From: Candidatus Fermentibacterota bacterium
GTDB lineage: Bacteria > JAFGKV01
Assembly (NCBI GenBank): GCA_016928395.1
Contig: JAFGKV010000213.1
Location: 1-22,865 of the forward strand
DNA length: 22,865 nucleotides
Direction of reading: 5' to 3'
Position 1 is the stretch's first letter, and each line of letters opens with the position of its first letter. This document shows, one piece after another, positions 8,602-16,415 of the stretch. The position numbers and the translations under genes were made by a program. The notes beneath the pieces were generated by a model. It did not search any database. It saw only the letters and a list, made by a program, of their open reading frames with translations, and had not been told where the DNA came from.

Positions 8602-10157
8602 TCATAGGAGCCGGCCCCGCAGGGCTGACTGCGGCCTACGAGTTGGCTCGCCGCACTGATGTCACACCCATAGTGCTGGAGGCTACGGCCGATATCGGCG
8701 GCATCTCCAAGACGGTGAACCACCGCGGCAACCGATTGGATATCGGTGGCCATCGCTTCTTCTCCAAGTCAGACCGCGTGATGCGATGGTGGCAGAATAT
8801 CCTCCCATTGCAGGGGCAACCGTCCTGGGATGACAAACTTCTCAACCGTGCAGTGCCTCTCTCCAGTACTCCCGGTGCGCCTGACCCGGAGACAGAGGAT
8901 CGGGTACTTCTGGCCCGCGGCCGGGTGTCACGTATCCTCTACGGCAGGAAGTTCTACGATTATCCCTTGAGCCTGAAGCCGGCCACCGTGTCCAACCTTG
9001 GACTTGCGCGCATGGCAAGGATCGCGGCGGGCTACACCCGGGCTAGACTGGCCCCTATCCGGCCTGAGCGCTCCCTGGAAGACTTCTTCGTGAATCGATT
9101 CGGTCATGAGCTCTATGCAACCTTCTTCCGGGATTATACGGCGAAGGTGTGGGGCGTGCCGTGCTCTCAGATCAGCCCGGAGTGGGGCGGTCAACGCGTG
9201 AAGGGACTCTCGGTGGGGAAGGCAGTCACCGATGGGCTGAGGGGTCTCCTGACACGGAACCGGTCCCTGGCCCAGCACGGCGTCGAGACCAGTCTGATCC
9301 GGCAGTTCCTCTATCCCAAACTGGGGCCGGGCCAGATGTGGGAGGAGGTGGCCGGTCTCGTTCGCTCCATGGGCGGCGAGGTTCGGCTTCACCACGAGGT
9401 ACTCGAGCTGAGGGCCGATGACGATGACCGGGTGCGTACGCTGGTTGTCCGCGACTCACGCACGAATGAGACGATTAGCATCACCGGAGACCTCGTCATT
9501 TCCACCATGCCCGTCAGGGACTTGGTCGGCGGACTCCGCGCGGACGTACCCTCCGAAGTACGCCGCGTGGCGGGCGGGCTCGTCTATCGTGATTTCGTCA
9601 CCGTTGGTCTCTTGCTGTCCCGGCTCTTGGTCTGCAACAGGAGCCGCGTGCCAACACCCTATAACGTAATTCCCGATACCTGGATCTACGTGCAGGAACC
9701 GGATGTTCGTCTGGGCCGGATCCAGGTGTTCAACAACTGGAGCCCATATCTGGTGGCGGACCCGCGCACGGTCTGGCTCGGCCTGGAGTACTTCTGCACG
9801 GAGAATGACGAGTTCTGGAATATGCCCGATACCAGCATCGCTGCCAGTGCCGCCGACGAGATGGAGAAGCTGGGAATCATCTCGCGGTCCGACATCCTCG
9901 ACTCCGTGGTGGTTCGTGTGCCGAAAACCTATCCGGCGTATTTCGGCACCTATGCCCAGTTCGAGGTGGTCCGGCACTACCTTGACCGGTTCCCGAACCT
10001 GTTCCTGATCGGCCGCAACGGCATGCACCGCTACAACAACCAGGATCATTCCATGCTGTCCGCCATGACCGCGGTGGACAATCTGATTGCCGGGCGAGTA
10101 TCCAGGGACAATATCTGGGCGACGAACACCGAAGACGACTACCATGAGGAAGGCTGA
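8583..10157 (+). CDS. FAD-dependent oxidoreductase (amine oxidase / UDP-galactopyranose mutase-like)
   Basis: A flavoprotein of the amine-oxidase superfamily, 524 residues. The N-terminal Rossmann motif GAGPAG is at 9-14, followed by an acidic residue after the second strand (VLEAT) and the GG doublet of [19 protein letters not shown] follows at about 56. The C-terminal FAD segment [18 protein letters not shown] closes the protein. In annotated genomes similar proteins are called protoporphyrinogen oxidase-like or NAD(P)/FAD-dependent oxidoreductases and often lie beside GT2 enzymes in polysaccharide clusters. The GT2 neighbour here fits that pattern, so a UDP-sugar or lipid-sugar substrate is likelier than heme synthesis, but this is inference. 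The start at 8583 has a weak ribosome binding site; see the overlapping mini-frame. No internal damage is seen. Confidence 0.88.
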   Translation: MPRIALIIGAGPAGLTAAYELARRTDVTPIVLEATADIGGISKTVNHRGNRLDIGGHRFFSKSDRVMRWWQNILPLQGQPSWDDKLLNRAVPLSSTPGAPDPETEDRVLLARGRVSRILYGRKFYDYPLSLKPATVSNLGLARMARIAAGYTRARLAPIRPERSLEDFFVNRFGHELYATFFRDYTAKVWGVPCSQISPEWGGQRVKGLSVGKAVTDGLRGLLTRNRSLAQHGVETSLIRQFLYPKLGPGQMWEEVAGLVRSMGGEVRLHHEVLELRADDDDRVRTLVVRDSRTNETISITGDLVISTMPVRDLVGGLRADVPSEVRRVAGGLVYRDFVTVGLLLSRLLVCNRSRVPTPYNVIPDTWIYVQEPDVRLGRIQVFNNWSPYLVADPRTVWLGLEYFCTENDEFWNMPDTSIAASAADEMEKLGIISRSDILDSVVVRVPKTYPAYFGTYAQFEVVRHYLDRFPNLFLIGRNGMHRYNNQDHSMLSAMTAVDNLIAGRVSRDNIWATNTEDDYHEEG

Positions 10158-10244
10158 GCGAGCACTGGAGGGGCCTTTTCAGCAGAATCCACGGGTGCCG
10201 GTTCACGGCGTCCCCGGCGGGTGATGACACGGAAGGAAGGCGAG

Positions 10245-10823
10245 ATGACCTGTCCAGATTCTGATTCCACTCCCGCGACCGTGCAGTTCATTTTCGAGGT
10301 TGGCCAGCTCCGCCGTGAGACCCGCCACGGGTGGCTGCGGATCGGAGAGCGCCCCGAGAGTGTCGCGGAGCATTCGTTTCGCGCCGCTGTTCTTGGATAC
10401 CTCGTGGCGTGCAGGGAGGGGTTTTCAGACCCGAACCAAGTCGCGACCATGATCCTCTTCCACGATATGCATGAAGCACGCACCGGCGATGCCGATACCG
10501 TGCAGCGGCGCTACGTTACGCTGGATGAGCGTCGCGCCGCTGCTGATCAGGTCGCAAAGCTCGGTGAGCCGGGCCGCATGATCCTGGGCATGTGGGACGA
10601 AGTCGAGCATGCGTCGACGGTCGCTGGGAGAATCGCCAAGGACGCAGAGATTCTCGAACTGGCGTATACTGCGCGGGAATTGGTGGTGCGCGGGAATACC
10701 GATGCGCAGCACTGGATTGACAGTGTCCGCACTCGCATCACGACGGCTTCGGCTCGCGCCATGCTCGACGTGATAGCCGTCGCCGACCCCTCGGCGTGGT
10801 GGAAGTCACTTCCATCGCGCTAG
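10245..10823 (+). CDS. HD-domain phosphohydrolase, YfbR-like 5'-deoxynucleotidase
   Basis: A metal-dependent HD-superfamily hydrolase, likely dephosphorylating deoxynucleoside 5'-monophosphates in the cytoplasm. With the start at ATG 10245 the metal ligands fall at His43 (AEHSFR), His73-Asp74 (FHDMHEA) and Asp133 (KDAE), matching the H..HD..D order and spacing of E. coli YfbR (His33, His68-Asp69, Asp137). This start has GGAAGGAAGG a few bases upstream; an in-frame GTG at 10221 is less likely because that site lies inside the extension. Length 192 residues, normal for the family. It stands alone, 87 bases after the FAD oxidoreductase, with no clear operon partner. Substrate specificity is inferred from the family. 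Confidence 0.88.
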   Translation: MTCPDSDSTPATVQFIFEVGQLRRETRHGWLRIGERPESVAEHSFRAAVLGYLVACREGFSDPNQVATMILFHDMHEARTGDADTVQRRYVTLDERRAAADQVAKLGEPGRMILGMWDEVEHASTVAGRIAKDAEILELAYTARELVVRGNTDAQHWIDSVRTRITTASARAMLDVIAVADPSAWWKSLPSR

Positions 10824-10875
10824 GCTCAGCGGATCACGGAGTGCTCCTCGCGCTACGGCCAAGGGCCTGCGTCCG

Positions 10876-11262
10876 GTGAATGACTCGCCACGCTCCGTGG
10901 TGCAGCGCAAACTGACCCAGATCTTTCGTGACAATGCATCACGGGTGCAAGCCGAGGCGATCCTCCACCGTCACAGCCTGGAACCGCAGCAGACCGGAGG
11001 TGACCGCGTACTCCTGGCGATCCTCAAGCTCAGCGACGGCGACCTGGAGAAGCTCCGTCGCGTGGCAGCGATCGCCATGTCTGACTGGCGCGACGTAGTT
11101 GCCATGGCGGAGTATCCCGAAATGCTGCGAATCGGCGCGGGGATAGGCCAGTTGGACAGCCAGACCAGACGGGCCATCAGAAATCGCGACCTACGGCAGT
11201 ACCACCGCTGGCTTCACGGGAAGGGGAACCCTGAAGCGGCTGCAGGATCTGTGGATCCATGA
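10876..11262 (+). CDS. Uncharacterised protein coupled to a YkgJ-like protein
   Basis: I do not recognise this 128-residue protein. It is mostly predicted helical, with charged segments (VQRKLTQIFRDNASRVQAE, LSDGDLEKLRRVA) and a basic C-terminal half ending in RNRDLRQYHRWLHG. There is no signal peptide, membrane segment or Cys. The start is a GTG with no strong binding site, so the N-terminus is uncertain. The evidence that it is real is the ATGA overlap with the next gene, its codon-like composition, and the absence of a competing frame. It probably acts with the downstream Cys-cluster protein. No function can be proposed from sequence alone. Confidence 0.65.
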   Translation: MNDSPRSVVQRKLTQIFRDNASRVQAEAILHRHSLEPQQTGGDRVLLAILKLSDGDLEKLRRVAAIAMSDWRDVVAMAEYPEMLRIGAGIGQLDSQTRRAIRNRDLRQYHRWLHGKGNPEAAAGSVDP

Positions 11263-11576
11263 GAGAATCCTTGGGCGGTGCCACCGACTCCGCGAAGGCA
11301 GTAGAATGCCGTGCCGGATGCGGGGCCTGTTGCATCGCCCTGTCCATCTCATCACCCATTCCCGGAATGCCCGGGGGCAAGCCTGCGGGAATGCGCTGCA
11401 TACACCTGACGACAGAGAATTTCTGCGGGCTCATGGGGCGGCCTGAGCGACCCGCAGTCTGTGTCAGCCTCCGACCGAGCCCACAGATGTGCGGCGATTC
11501 CTTCGAGGAAGCCTACGCATGGCTTGCCGCGCTGGAGCGTGCCACCTCTCCTGAAGGAGATGGAGCGAAGAGATAG
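11259..11576 (+). CDS. YkgJ/UPF0153-like Cys-cluster protein
   Basis: A small (105-residue) protein with the signature of the YkgJ/UPF0153 family, thought to bind a metal ion or an Fe-S centre through conserved cysteines. The pattern is CRAGCGACC near residues 17-25, then a Cys in MRCIHL, another in FCGLM, and PAVCVSLRPSPQMC, which mirrors the family's C-x-x-C...F...RP.VC arrangement. Only biochemical hints exist for the family; its role is not established. Its ATG overlaps the TGA of the uncharacterised gene before it (ATGA at 11259-11262), so the two form a coupled pair. It is followed by the repeat-rich gap. Confidence 0.82.
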   Translation: MRESLGGATDSAKAVECRAGCGACCIALSISSPIPGMPGGKPAGMRCIHLTTENFCGLMGRPERPAVCVSLRPSPQMCGDSFEEAYAWLAALERATSPEGDGAKR

Positions 11577-11929
11577 CGTGAGGGGGTCCGCTTCGCTTCG
11601 CAGGCGACAGGGTTCAGGGTTCGGGGTTCAGGGTTCGGGGTTCAGGCCGGACTGCCGACTCGCTCTCTTCTTCACCTCTTCACCTCTTTACTTCTTTGCC
11701 CCTTTGAGTCCTCTGTGCCTCTGTGGTGAGCTTCGCTTCGCTCGCAGGCGACAGGGTTCGGGGTTAGAATGCTGGAATGCTGGAACGATGAATGAATGGG
11801 CCTTCTGGATTCTGTATACTGCCCAAGGCTGATTGCTGACTGCCCAACTCTTGCGCGGCGCACTGGGGGTTCATATTCTTCTCTCTTTGTATCCGTAAGA
11901 TTGTCTACCCGACACTCAATGGAGCAGCT
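11577..11929. repeat. Repeat-rich non-coding gap (composite low-complexity region)
   Basis: The only long gap in the window. From left to right it contains: a word reading GCTTCGCTTCGCAGGCGACAGGG at 11590; an array of GGGTTC(A/G) heptamers at 11610-11644; a pyrimidine-rich run at 11661-11712 (CTTCACCTCTTCACCTCTTT-like words); the word CTCTGTGCCTCTGTGGTGAG near 11711; a second copy of the first word with a 4-base insertion at 11730-11759; two more heptamer-like units at 11754-11767; and AATGCTGG twice in tandem at 11768-11783. I see no gene, no CRISPR spacing and no tRNA. From 11784 to 11929 no repeat or gene is evident apart from the ribosome binding site GGAG just before the next gene. Confidence 0.75.
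11610..11644 (+). repeat. Tandem array of five GGGTTC(A/G) heptamers
   Basis: Five exact head-to-tail copies of a 7-base unit, with the last base alternating A, G, A, G, A. It is preceded by CAGGCGACA and followed by GG. Shorter relatives lie at 11754-11767 (GGGTTCG, GGGTTAG) and, on the other strand, at 74-87. The regular alternation makes the real period 14 bases, which suggests duplication of a 14-mer. Confidence 0.9.
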
Positions 11930-12133
11930 ATGGAGTGCCGCAAATCCCAGAACGTCACCCGCTGCAACTGCAGCTATGAACCGTGCTCCCGCAAGGGCAT
12001 CTGTTGCGAGTGCATTGCCTATCACCTTAGGATGCGCGAACTGCCTGCCTGCTGCTTCCCCGATGATGCGGAGCGTACGTGGGACCGGTCTTTCGAACAT
12101 TTTTCCCGCCTCGTACAGGCGGGGGTGATCTAA
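11930..12133 (+). CDS. DUF6485-family small Cys-rich protein
   Basis: A 67-residue protein matching, from memory, the DUF6485 pattern: MECRKSQN, then [21 protein letters not shown], a short helix, LPACCFP and an acidic/aromatic tail ([11 protein letters not shown]). Nine cysteines in the first half suggest metal or cluster binding; no function is established for the family. The start is supported by GGAG 5 bases upstream. It stands alone between the repeat gap and the TPR-esterase. An 11-base word, GGCGGGGGTGA, near its stop (12118-12128) recurs at 12139-12149 but shows no clear role. Confidence 0.85.
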   Translation: MECRKSQNVTRCNCSYEPCSRKGICCECIAYHLRMRELPACCFPDDAERTWDRSFEHFSRLVQAGVI

Positions 12134-12236
12134 ATACTGGCGGGGGTGAGTGTCCTCGACTCCACCGCCCGGATTCCTACACCCATCGCATGTCGGACTC
12201 GTGTCGTGGGGCATGCGGTATCCTTGGAGGTGGTCC

Positions 12237-13346
12237 ATGAACGCAGCACGGTCTCTCGTGCATCGCGTCCTGATTGTCCTGCTTCTGCCGCTTGTGCTGG
12301 TTTCGATTGCCAATGCCGCCAAGCCCGGCGACCCCACCTTAGGCCAGCAAGCCACCCAGGCACTGACAGACCGTGACTATGACGTCGCGGTGTCGTTGTT
12401 CGAGCGATGGCTTGAGGCCGATCCGAATCAGGCGGTAGACTGGTACAACTTCAGTTGCGCCCTGGCGCTCCGCGGGGAGAACGGTCGCGCCATTGAGGCC
12501 CTGCATCATGCCATGGCGGCCGGCTACCACAATAGGGAGTGGACATCCAAGGACCCCGATCTCGAATCCCTTCATGAGATTCCTGGGTTCACCCAGATCC
12601 TCGACGAGATGGCGCTGCGTGCCGACGATGAGAATGCTGCCCGAGCCGGCCGCCGGCATCTCGCCCAGGCGAGGCTGGGAACCTACCTCCTGCGCCTCCC
12701 CGAGCATCAGCCGGAGAGTGGCCTATGCCCCCTGGTCGTGCTCCTCCATGGCCGGGGCGGTCATCCGGATCGTTTCATCACGATGGCCGAGCGTCTCGGA
12801 CTGCCTGGCGTGATCTATGCGGCGCCCCAGGCTGCCTATCCCGTGCCCGGCATGCAGGATGGGTTCCAGTATTGGCCCGAAGAACTCCGGGGCGATACCT
12901 CCGCTCCCGAGGCCGTCCTCGCTTCCCATCTCTACGCCCAGTGGTTGCGTGAGATGATAGACGAAATCGCACGGGGCGAACCGGTAGACACCACCAAGAT
13001 CTTCCTCATCGGCTTCAGCCAGGGTGCGGCCATGACCTACGTCGCCGCGCTGGAGCATCCCGGGATCTATGCCGGGATCGCTCCCTTGGGAGGATGGATA
13101 CCCGACAGCCATCGTGACCCCGCGCGCATGAAGGCCCTGGCCGACCATCATGTGTCACTCTTCATCGGTCATGGAGAGGGGGATGGCGCCGTGCAACCGG
13201 AGGCCGCCGAGGCTGCCCGGCGTCTTGCATCCGAGGCGGGTGTCGACCACCGCCTGATGATATACTCCGTTGGCCACGAGATCCCCGACCCGATGGTCGC
13301 TGACCTGCGGGCATGGATCGGGGAAGTGTGCGGGCGCAGGCCGTAG
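12237..13346 (+). CDS. Secreted TPR-containing esterase / alpha-beta hydrolase
   Basis: A 369-residue protein with a signal peptide (hydrophobic core about residues 9-22, likely cleaved after ANA), a TPR-like repeat region (about 35-110, with DYDVAVSLFERWLEADPNQA and a following helix pair) and an alpha/beta hydrolase domain of the carboxylesterase/phospholipase type. The catalytic triad can be read: Ser261 in GFSQG, Asp316 in GHGEGD and His347 in VGHEI; the HGRGG oxyanion-hole region lies upstream of the serine. The ATG at 12237 has GGAGG 6 bases before it; an upstream in-frame extension to 12150 would bury the signal peptide and is rejected. The start of the next gene lies 10 bases after its stop, so the two may share a message. 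The substrate is unknown; a short ester or polymer outside the cytoplasm is likely. Confidence 0.87.
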   Translation: MNAARSLVHRVLIVLLLPLVLVSIANAAKPGDPTLGQQATQALTDRDYDVAVSLFERWLEADPNQAVDWYNFSCALALRGENGRAIEALHHAMAAGYHNREWTSKDPDLESLHEIPGFTQILDEMALRADDENAARAGRRHLAQARLGTYLLRLPEHQPESGLCPLVVLLHGRGGHPDRFITMAERLGLPGVIYAAPQAAYPVPGMQDGFQYWPEELRGDTSAPEAVLASHLYAQWLREMIDEIARGEPVDTTKIFLIGFSQGAAMTYVAALEHPGIYAGIAPLGGWIPDSHRDPARMKALADHHVSLFIGHGEGDGAVQPEAAEAARRLASEAGVDHRLMIYSVGHEIPDPMVADLRAWIGEVCGRRP

Positions 13347-13356
13347 GGCAGTTGCG

Positions 13357-14449
13357 GTGTCTCGCCTCAGTCGTGCCGCGACCGCCATTGCGTTGGTGTG
13401 CGGGTGCGTACTGACCCTCGGTGAGGCGATTGCCCGTGTCGCCCACCTGCCAGGCGGGCGACTTCAGGATCCCGTGGTCTTCCGCTGCCCCGCTCTTCGG
13501 GATACCCGTTGGCATATCCGGTGGCATCCGGACTATCTCTGGACCCTGAAGCCCTCAGCTACACTCCGATCGTGGGATTCAGAACCACCCGGCACCGAAC
13601 TATTGACCGATGAACGGGGATTTCGCTGTACCGCGTGGGCTCCGTCACCGGACAGGCCGCGGAGCGAGCGGTCGGGGGGGGAGAGAGATCCGTTGGGCGT
13701 TTGTCGGTGATTCCATGGTCTTCGCCGGCCAGGCCCGTACCGGCTGGGCATTCCCTGATGCCACGGTCGGGTACATTGCGGCACATCACCCTGATCTCCG
13801 CATGGTGGCCTTCAATTTGGGTGTTCCTGCCCATACCTCCTTCCAGACGCTTCGTGTACTGAAGGGAGAGTTCGCCAGGACCGATCCTGACATCGTTGTG
13901 TACTGGGGCGCGAGCAGTGACAATTCCCCAGCCAGCGGGTACAGCGACCGGGTCTTTGCGCTGCTCCACGGCGGGTCCATGTATGCGGTCCGCAGAGCTG
14001 TGGACCGCAGTGCCTTCATCCGCTGGACCAGAACGCTGCATGGCCCCGAGACCGAACCGGCCATCGTGCGCCCCCCGACGACTTCGCTTTCCTATCCCCG
14101 TAGAGTCGATCCTGATCACTATGAGCGCAATGTCCGCGAGATGGCCCGTTGGTGCTCGGCGCACGGCGCCCACTTCCTGGCTCTCACCAGGCAACACGCG
14201 AAGTCTGACCGTGGGCCAAAGCTCTACAACGAGAGACTCGAGCAGCTCGCCGGGGTAGGGCTACCGCTCCTCGATGTCAGGGACATGTATCCAACTGCTG
14301 CGCGGGATAGCCTCATGTCTGGTTACCCAGAGGACAAGGTGCACTTCAACGAGAAGGGCTACAGGCTGGTGGCGGAACGAACCGCGCGGCGTATCATGCA
14401 GGAGGGCTGGATCGACAGCCTGCGCGCCCGGTCTCTCCAGATGCCTTGA
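13357..14449 (+). pseudogene. SGNH/GDSL hydrolase with a frameshift at a run of eight G
   Basis: A secreted or membrane-anchored SGNH-fold hydrolase (esterase or acyltransferase-like) read in two frames. The N-terminal part (from GTG 13357) has a hydrophobic segment (TAIALVCGCVLTLGEAI) and runs into G8 at 13674-13681; it would stop soon after. The second part, open from 13610, carries the catalytic core: GDS with the nucleophile near residue 119, a conserved WGASSDN segment, and D-x-x-H (D326, H329) in EDKVHFNEKGYRLVAE. Removing one G restores one 363-residue frame with all SGNH blocks in order, so this is best read as a one-base indel. It may be an assembly or sequencing error, a recent mutation or a slippage site. 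The GTG start lies 10 bases after the esterase stop. Confidence 0.78.
13674..13681 (+). other. Run of eight G that breaks the SGNH reading frame
   Basis: The homopolymer lies where the two halves of the SGNH hydrolase change frame. With seven G the frame reads SGG-REIRWAFVGDS without a break; with eight it runs to a stop at CGG TGA. Homopolymer runs are both a common site of sequencing error and a known kind of slippage site for phase variation, and a single read of the region cannot separate these. Confidence 0.8.
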
Positions 14450-14540
14450 TCGCGGGATTCGGTGGGCTCCCGTCCACCGGTGCGGCGCACCGCAACGATC
14501 TGGCGTGTTCGCGAGAATACCGGCAGCTGGCGGTAGAAGG

Positions 14541-14565
14541 TCGGCATCGTCAATGATGATGCCGA
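14541..14565. terminator. Hairpin between convergent genes, possible bidirectional terminator
   Basis: TCGGCATC (14541-14548) pairs with GATGCCGA (14558-14565); the stem continues through a G-T wobble and two more pairs, giving 11 bp around a 3-base loop. It lies between the convergent ends of the SGNH gene and the DUF3795 gene, the place a shared terminator would be. There is no T tract on either side, so intrinsic termination is not proven. A smaller 6-bp hairpin, CGGTGC-GGC-GCACCG, lies nearby at about 14478-14492. Confidence 0.4.
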
Positions 14566-14602
14566 GAGCAACTCCCTGATCCCGCGACCCCACTCCCGGG
14601 AG

Positions 14603-15073
14603 CTACTCGCCCCAAAGCCTCAGCTCTTTCTCATCCTGGACGGCGTTCTTCACTGGCCCACCGCATGAGGGGCATTTCTCCGCGTACCAGGAAAACGGCT
14701 CGACGCACGCGGGGCATGACCAGCGGGCACGCTGCTCCTCGCACCAGGCCCTGCCTCCAATAACCGCGATCCGTTCGAGGTTGTGCACCACGATGGAGTG
14801 ATGGGGGGCCTTATCATCCCGAAACGCGAGCAATGCCTTGCATGGATAGTCGCCGCATTCCGAGCAGAACTCCACGCCCTTTTCCCGGGCACAGGCTCGA
14901 AACGTGCAGTCCCGGCAGTACACTGCCAACACATCGGTCTTGCAACCGTCGCAGCGTAACTCCTCCTCGCTCCTCCCCCACTCCCTGGCCACATCGGCCA
15001 CGGTGCCTCTCCGGTTGGCCGCCATGACCTCACAGGCGCCGCAGTAGAGCCCGCAGTATGCATCCGGTCTCAT
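14603..15073 (-). CDS. DUF3795-domain Cys-rich protein
   Basis: A 156-residue protein of the DUF3795 family: opening CGLYCGACEV, then RCDGCKTD, CRDCTFRAC and FCSECGDYPC, a pattern of paired cysteines likely binding zinc or an Fe-S centre. A C-terminal zinc-ribbon-like pair (WSCPACVEPF and KCPSCGGPV) is an added feature. The role of the family is not known. The ATG at 15073 has AGGAGG shortly before it. It follows the threonine aldolase gene by 36 bases on the same strand and may be transcribed with it. Confidence 0.87.
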   Translation of the reverse strand: MRPDAYCGLYCGACEVMAANRRGTVADVAREWGRSEEELRCDGCKTDVLAVYCRDCTFRACAREKGVEFCSECGDYPCKALLAFRDDKAPHHSIVVHNLERIAVIGGRAWCEEQRARWSCPACVEPFSWYAEKCPSCGGPVKNAVQDEKELRLWGE

Positions 15074-15109
15074 CGTGCCCTCCTGGCGGCGCGCAGACGC
15101 CGCGGATCC

Positions 15110-16177
15110 TCACCTCTCACGAATCCCAGGAGACGGCCGCCCTTCCGCCAGCTCCCGGATGATGTCGATGGCCTGCAGTACCTGCGCGCGGGATATGTCC
15201 AAATGCGTCACCGCCCGGACCCTGCTCTTCTCCATGTAGGAGACTCTCACGCTCTGCTGCAGAAGCCGATCATGGAAGATCTCGGCCGTCATCCCCAGGC
15301 CTGAGACATCGAAGAAAACCATGTTGGTCTCGACCGGTTCGACGGTGATGCCCCCTATGGACTGCAGGCCTTCCGCCAGAACGCTCGCATGTGCGTGATC
15401 CTCGGCCAGTCGTTCCACGTGATGATCCAGGGCATACAATGCTCCCGCGGCGATGATGCCCGCCTGACGCATGCCTCCCCCAAATTGGAGCTTCCACCGC
15501 CATGCATCCCGGATAAACTCCTCTGAACCGGCCAGGGCGGCTCCTACCGGTGCGCCGAGCCCCTTGCTGAAGTCGATCCAGATCGAGTCGAAGTGTGCTG
15601 CCCATTCGCTGGCCGGTATGGCCGTCGCGACCACGGCATTGAGGAGCCGTGCGCCATCCATGTGGCAGGCCAGCCCGTGCCCGTGCGCCAGGTCGCATAC
15701 CTCCTTCACCGTCGCAATCGGCCAGATGGTGCCTCCTCCCATGTTGGAGGTCTGCTCCACCAGAACCACTCGCGACCTGGGGAAGTGATCATCCCCCACC
15801 GGCCGGATGGCATCAGCAACCTTCGCCGCGTCGAACACCCCTCGCCTCCCCTCCACCGTGTACGTGCTTGCGCCGCTCAGGGCCGCAGGCCCGCCTGTCT
15901 CGAAGTGGCGGGTATGGGCGGTGGTATCCATGATGATCTCATCTCCGGGCCGGCACCACACGCGAAACGCAACCTGATTGCACATGGTGCCCGATGGCAG
16001 GAAGATGGCATCCTCCTTGCCCAGCAACTCCGCTACCCGTTCGGTAAGAAGGTTCACCGTCGGATCCGCCCGCTCCTTCTCGTCGCCGACCTCGGCCTGC
16101 GCCATGGCCTGACGCATACGCGCGGTCGGTCTCGTTACCGTGTCGCTGTAGAGGTCGATCGATACGGTGTGATTCAT
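15110..16177 (-). CDS. ltaE: Low-specificity L-threonine aldolase
   Basis: A PLP-dependent enzyme of fold type I that splits L-threonine/allo-threonine into glycine and acetaldehyde. The N-terminal signature IDLYSDTVTRPT is typical, GDEKERADPTVN follows, and the PLP-binding lysine is Lys205 in the FSKGLGAPVGA context. The product is 355 residues, close to the family's usual size. ATG 16177 is preferred because GGGAG lies 8 bases upstream and the protein begins just before the conserved strand; an in-frame start at 16216 is less supported. It sits in its own unit, 238 bases downstream of the GHMP kinase, with a palindrome in the gap that could regulate it. Confidence 0.93.
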   Translation of the reverse strand: MNHTVSIDLYSDTVTRPTARMRQAMAQAEVGDEKERADPTVNLLTERVAELLGKEDAIFLPSGTMCNQVAFRVWCRPGDEIIMDTTAHTRHFETGGPAALSGASTYTVEGRRGVFDAAKVADAIRPVGDDHFPRSRVVLVEQTSNMGGGTIWPIATVKEVCDLAHGHGLACHMDGARLLNAVVATAIPASEWAAHFDSIWIDFSKGLGAPVGAALAGSEEFIRDAWRWKLQFGGGMRQAGIIAAGALYALDHHVERLAEDHAHASVLAEGLQSIGGITVEPVETNMVFFDVSGLGMTAEIFHDRLLQQSVRVSYMEKSRVRAVTHLDISRAQVLQAIDIIRELAEGRPSPGIRER

Positions 16178-16336
16178 GTAGTCGCTCCCGCGTGAGGCAC
16201 TCAGGCTATCCGCCATCCATTGAAGTTGCCGGAGGAATTATCCATCGTGGCCGCAGCAACTCAAAGTCCCTTTGCTCGCATCTGTTGCCACGACCCCATC
16301 CGCATTGCCGCTTCTCACCCGCGCTCAAGGCTGCTT

Positions 16337-16362
16337 CATATATAGGACTCGTCCTATATATG
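16337..16362. repeat. Near-perfect palindrome CATATATAGGAC-tc-GTCCTATATATG plus third half-site
   Basis: A 12-bp inverted repeat with a 2-base spacer, exact on both arms, lies in the gap between the GHMP kinase gene and the threonine aldolase gene, 160 bases before the latter's start. A further half-site, GTCCTATATG, follows at 16367-16376. It is AT-rich, unlike a rho-independent terminator, and has no T tract. A transcription factor operator, a cruciform-prone site or a member of a dispersed repeat family are all possible. The rest of the 238-base gap shows nothing clear. Confidence 0.75.
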
Positions 16363-16415
16363 ATCAGTCCTATATGCCGTATCAGCTTCCTTGCTCGAAG
16401 AATCATGGCGGGCGG

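Noticed and set aside
11610-11644. CRISPR array or telomere-like repeat
   Set aside because: The units are only 7 bases with no spacers between them, and the array is internal to the window, short and flanked by ordinary genes.
12118-12149. Direct repeat GGCGGGGGTGA at 12118-12128 and 12139-12149
   Set aside because: It is one short G-rich word repeated once around a stop codon; chance or local duplication is enough to explain it.
13270-13356. A longer N-terminus for the SGNH hydrolase reaching into the esterase gene
   Set aside because: The extra residues overlap the esterase reading frame and precede the hydrophobic leader; GTG 13357 after the esterase stop fits better.
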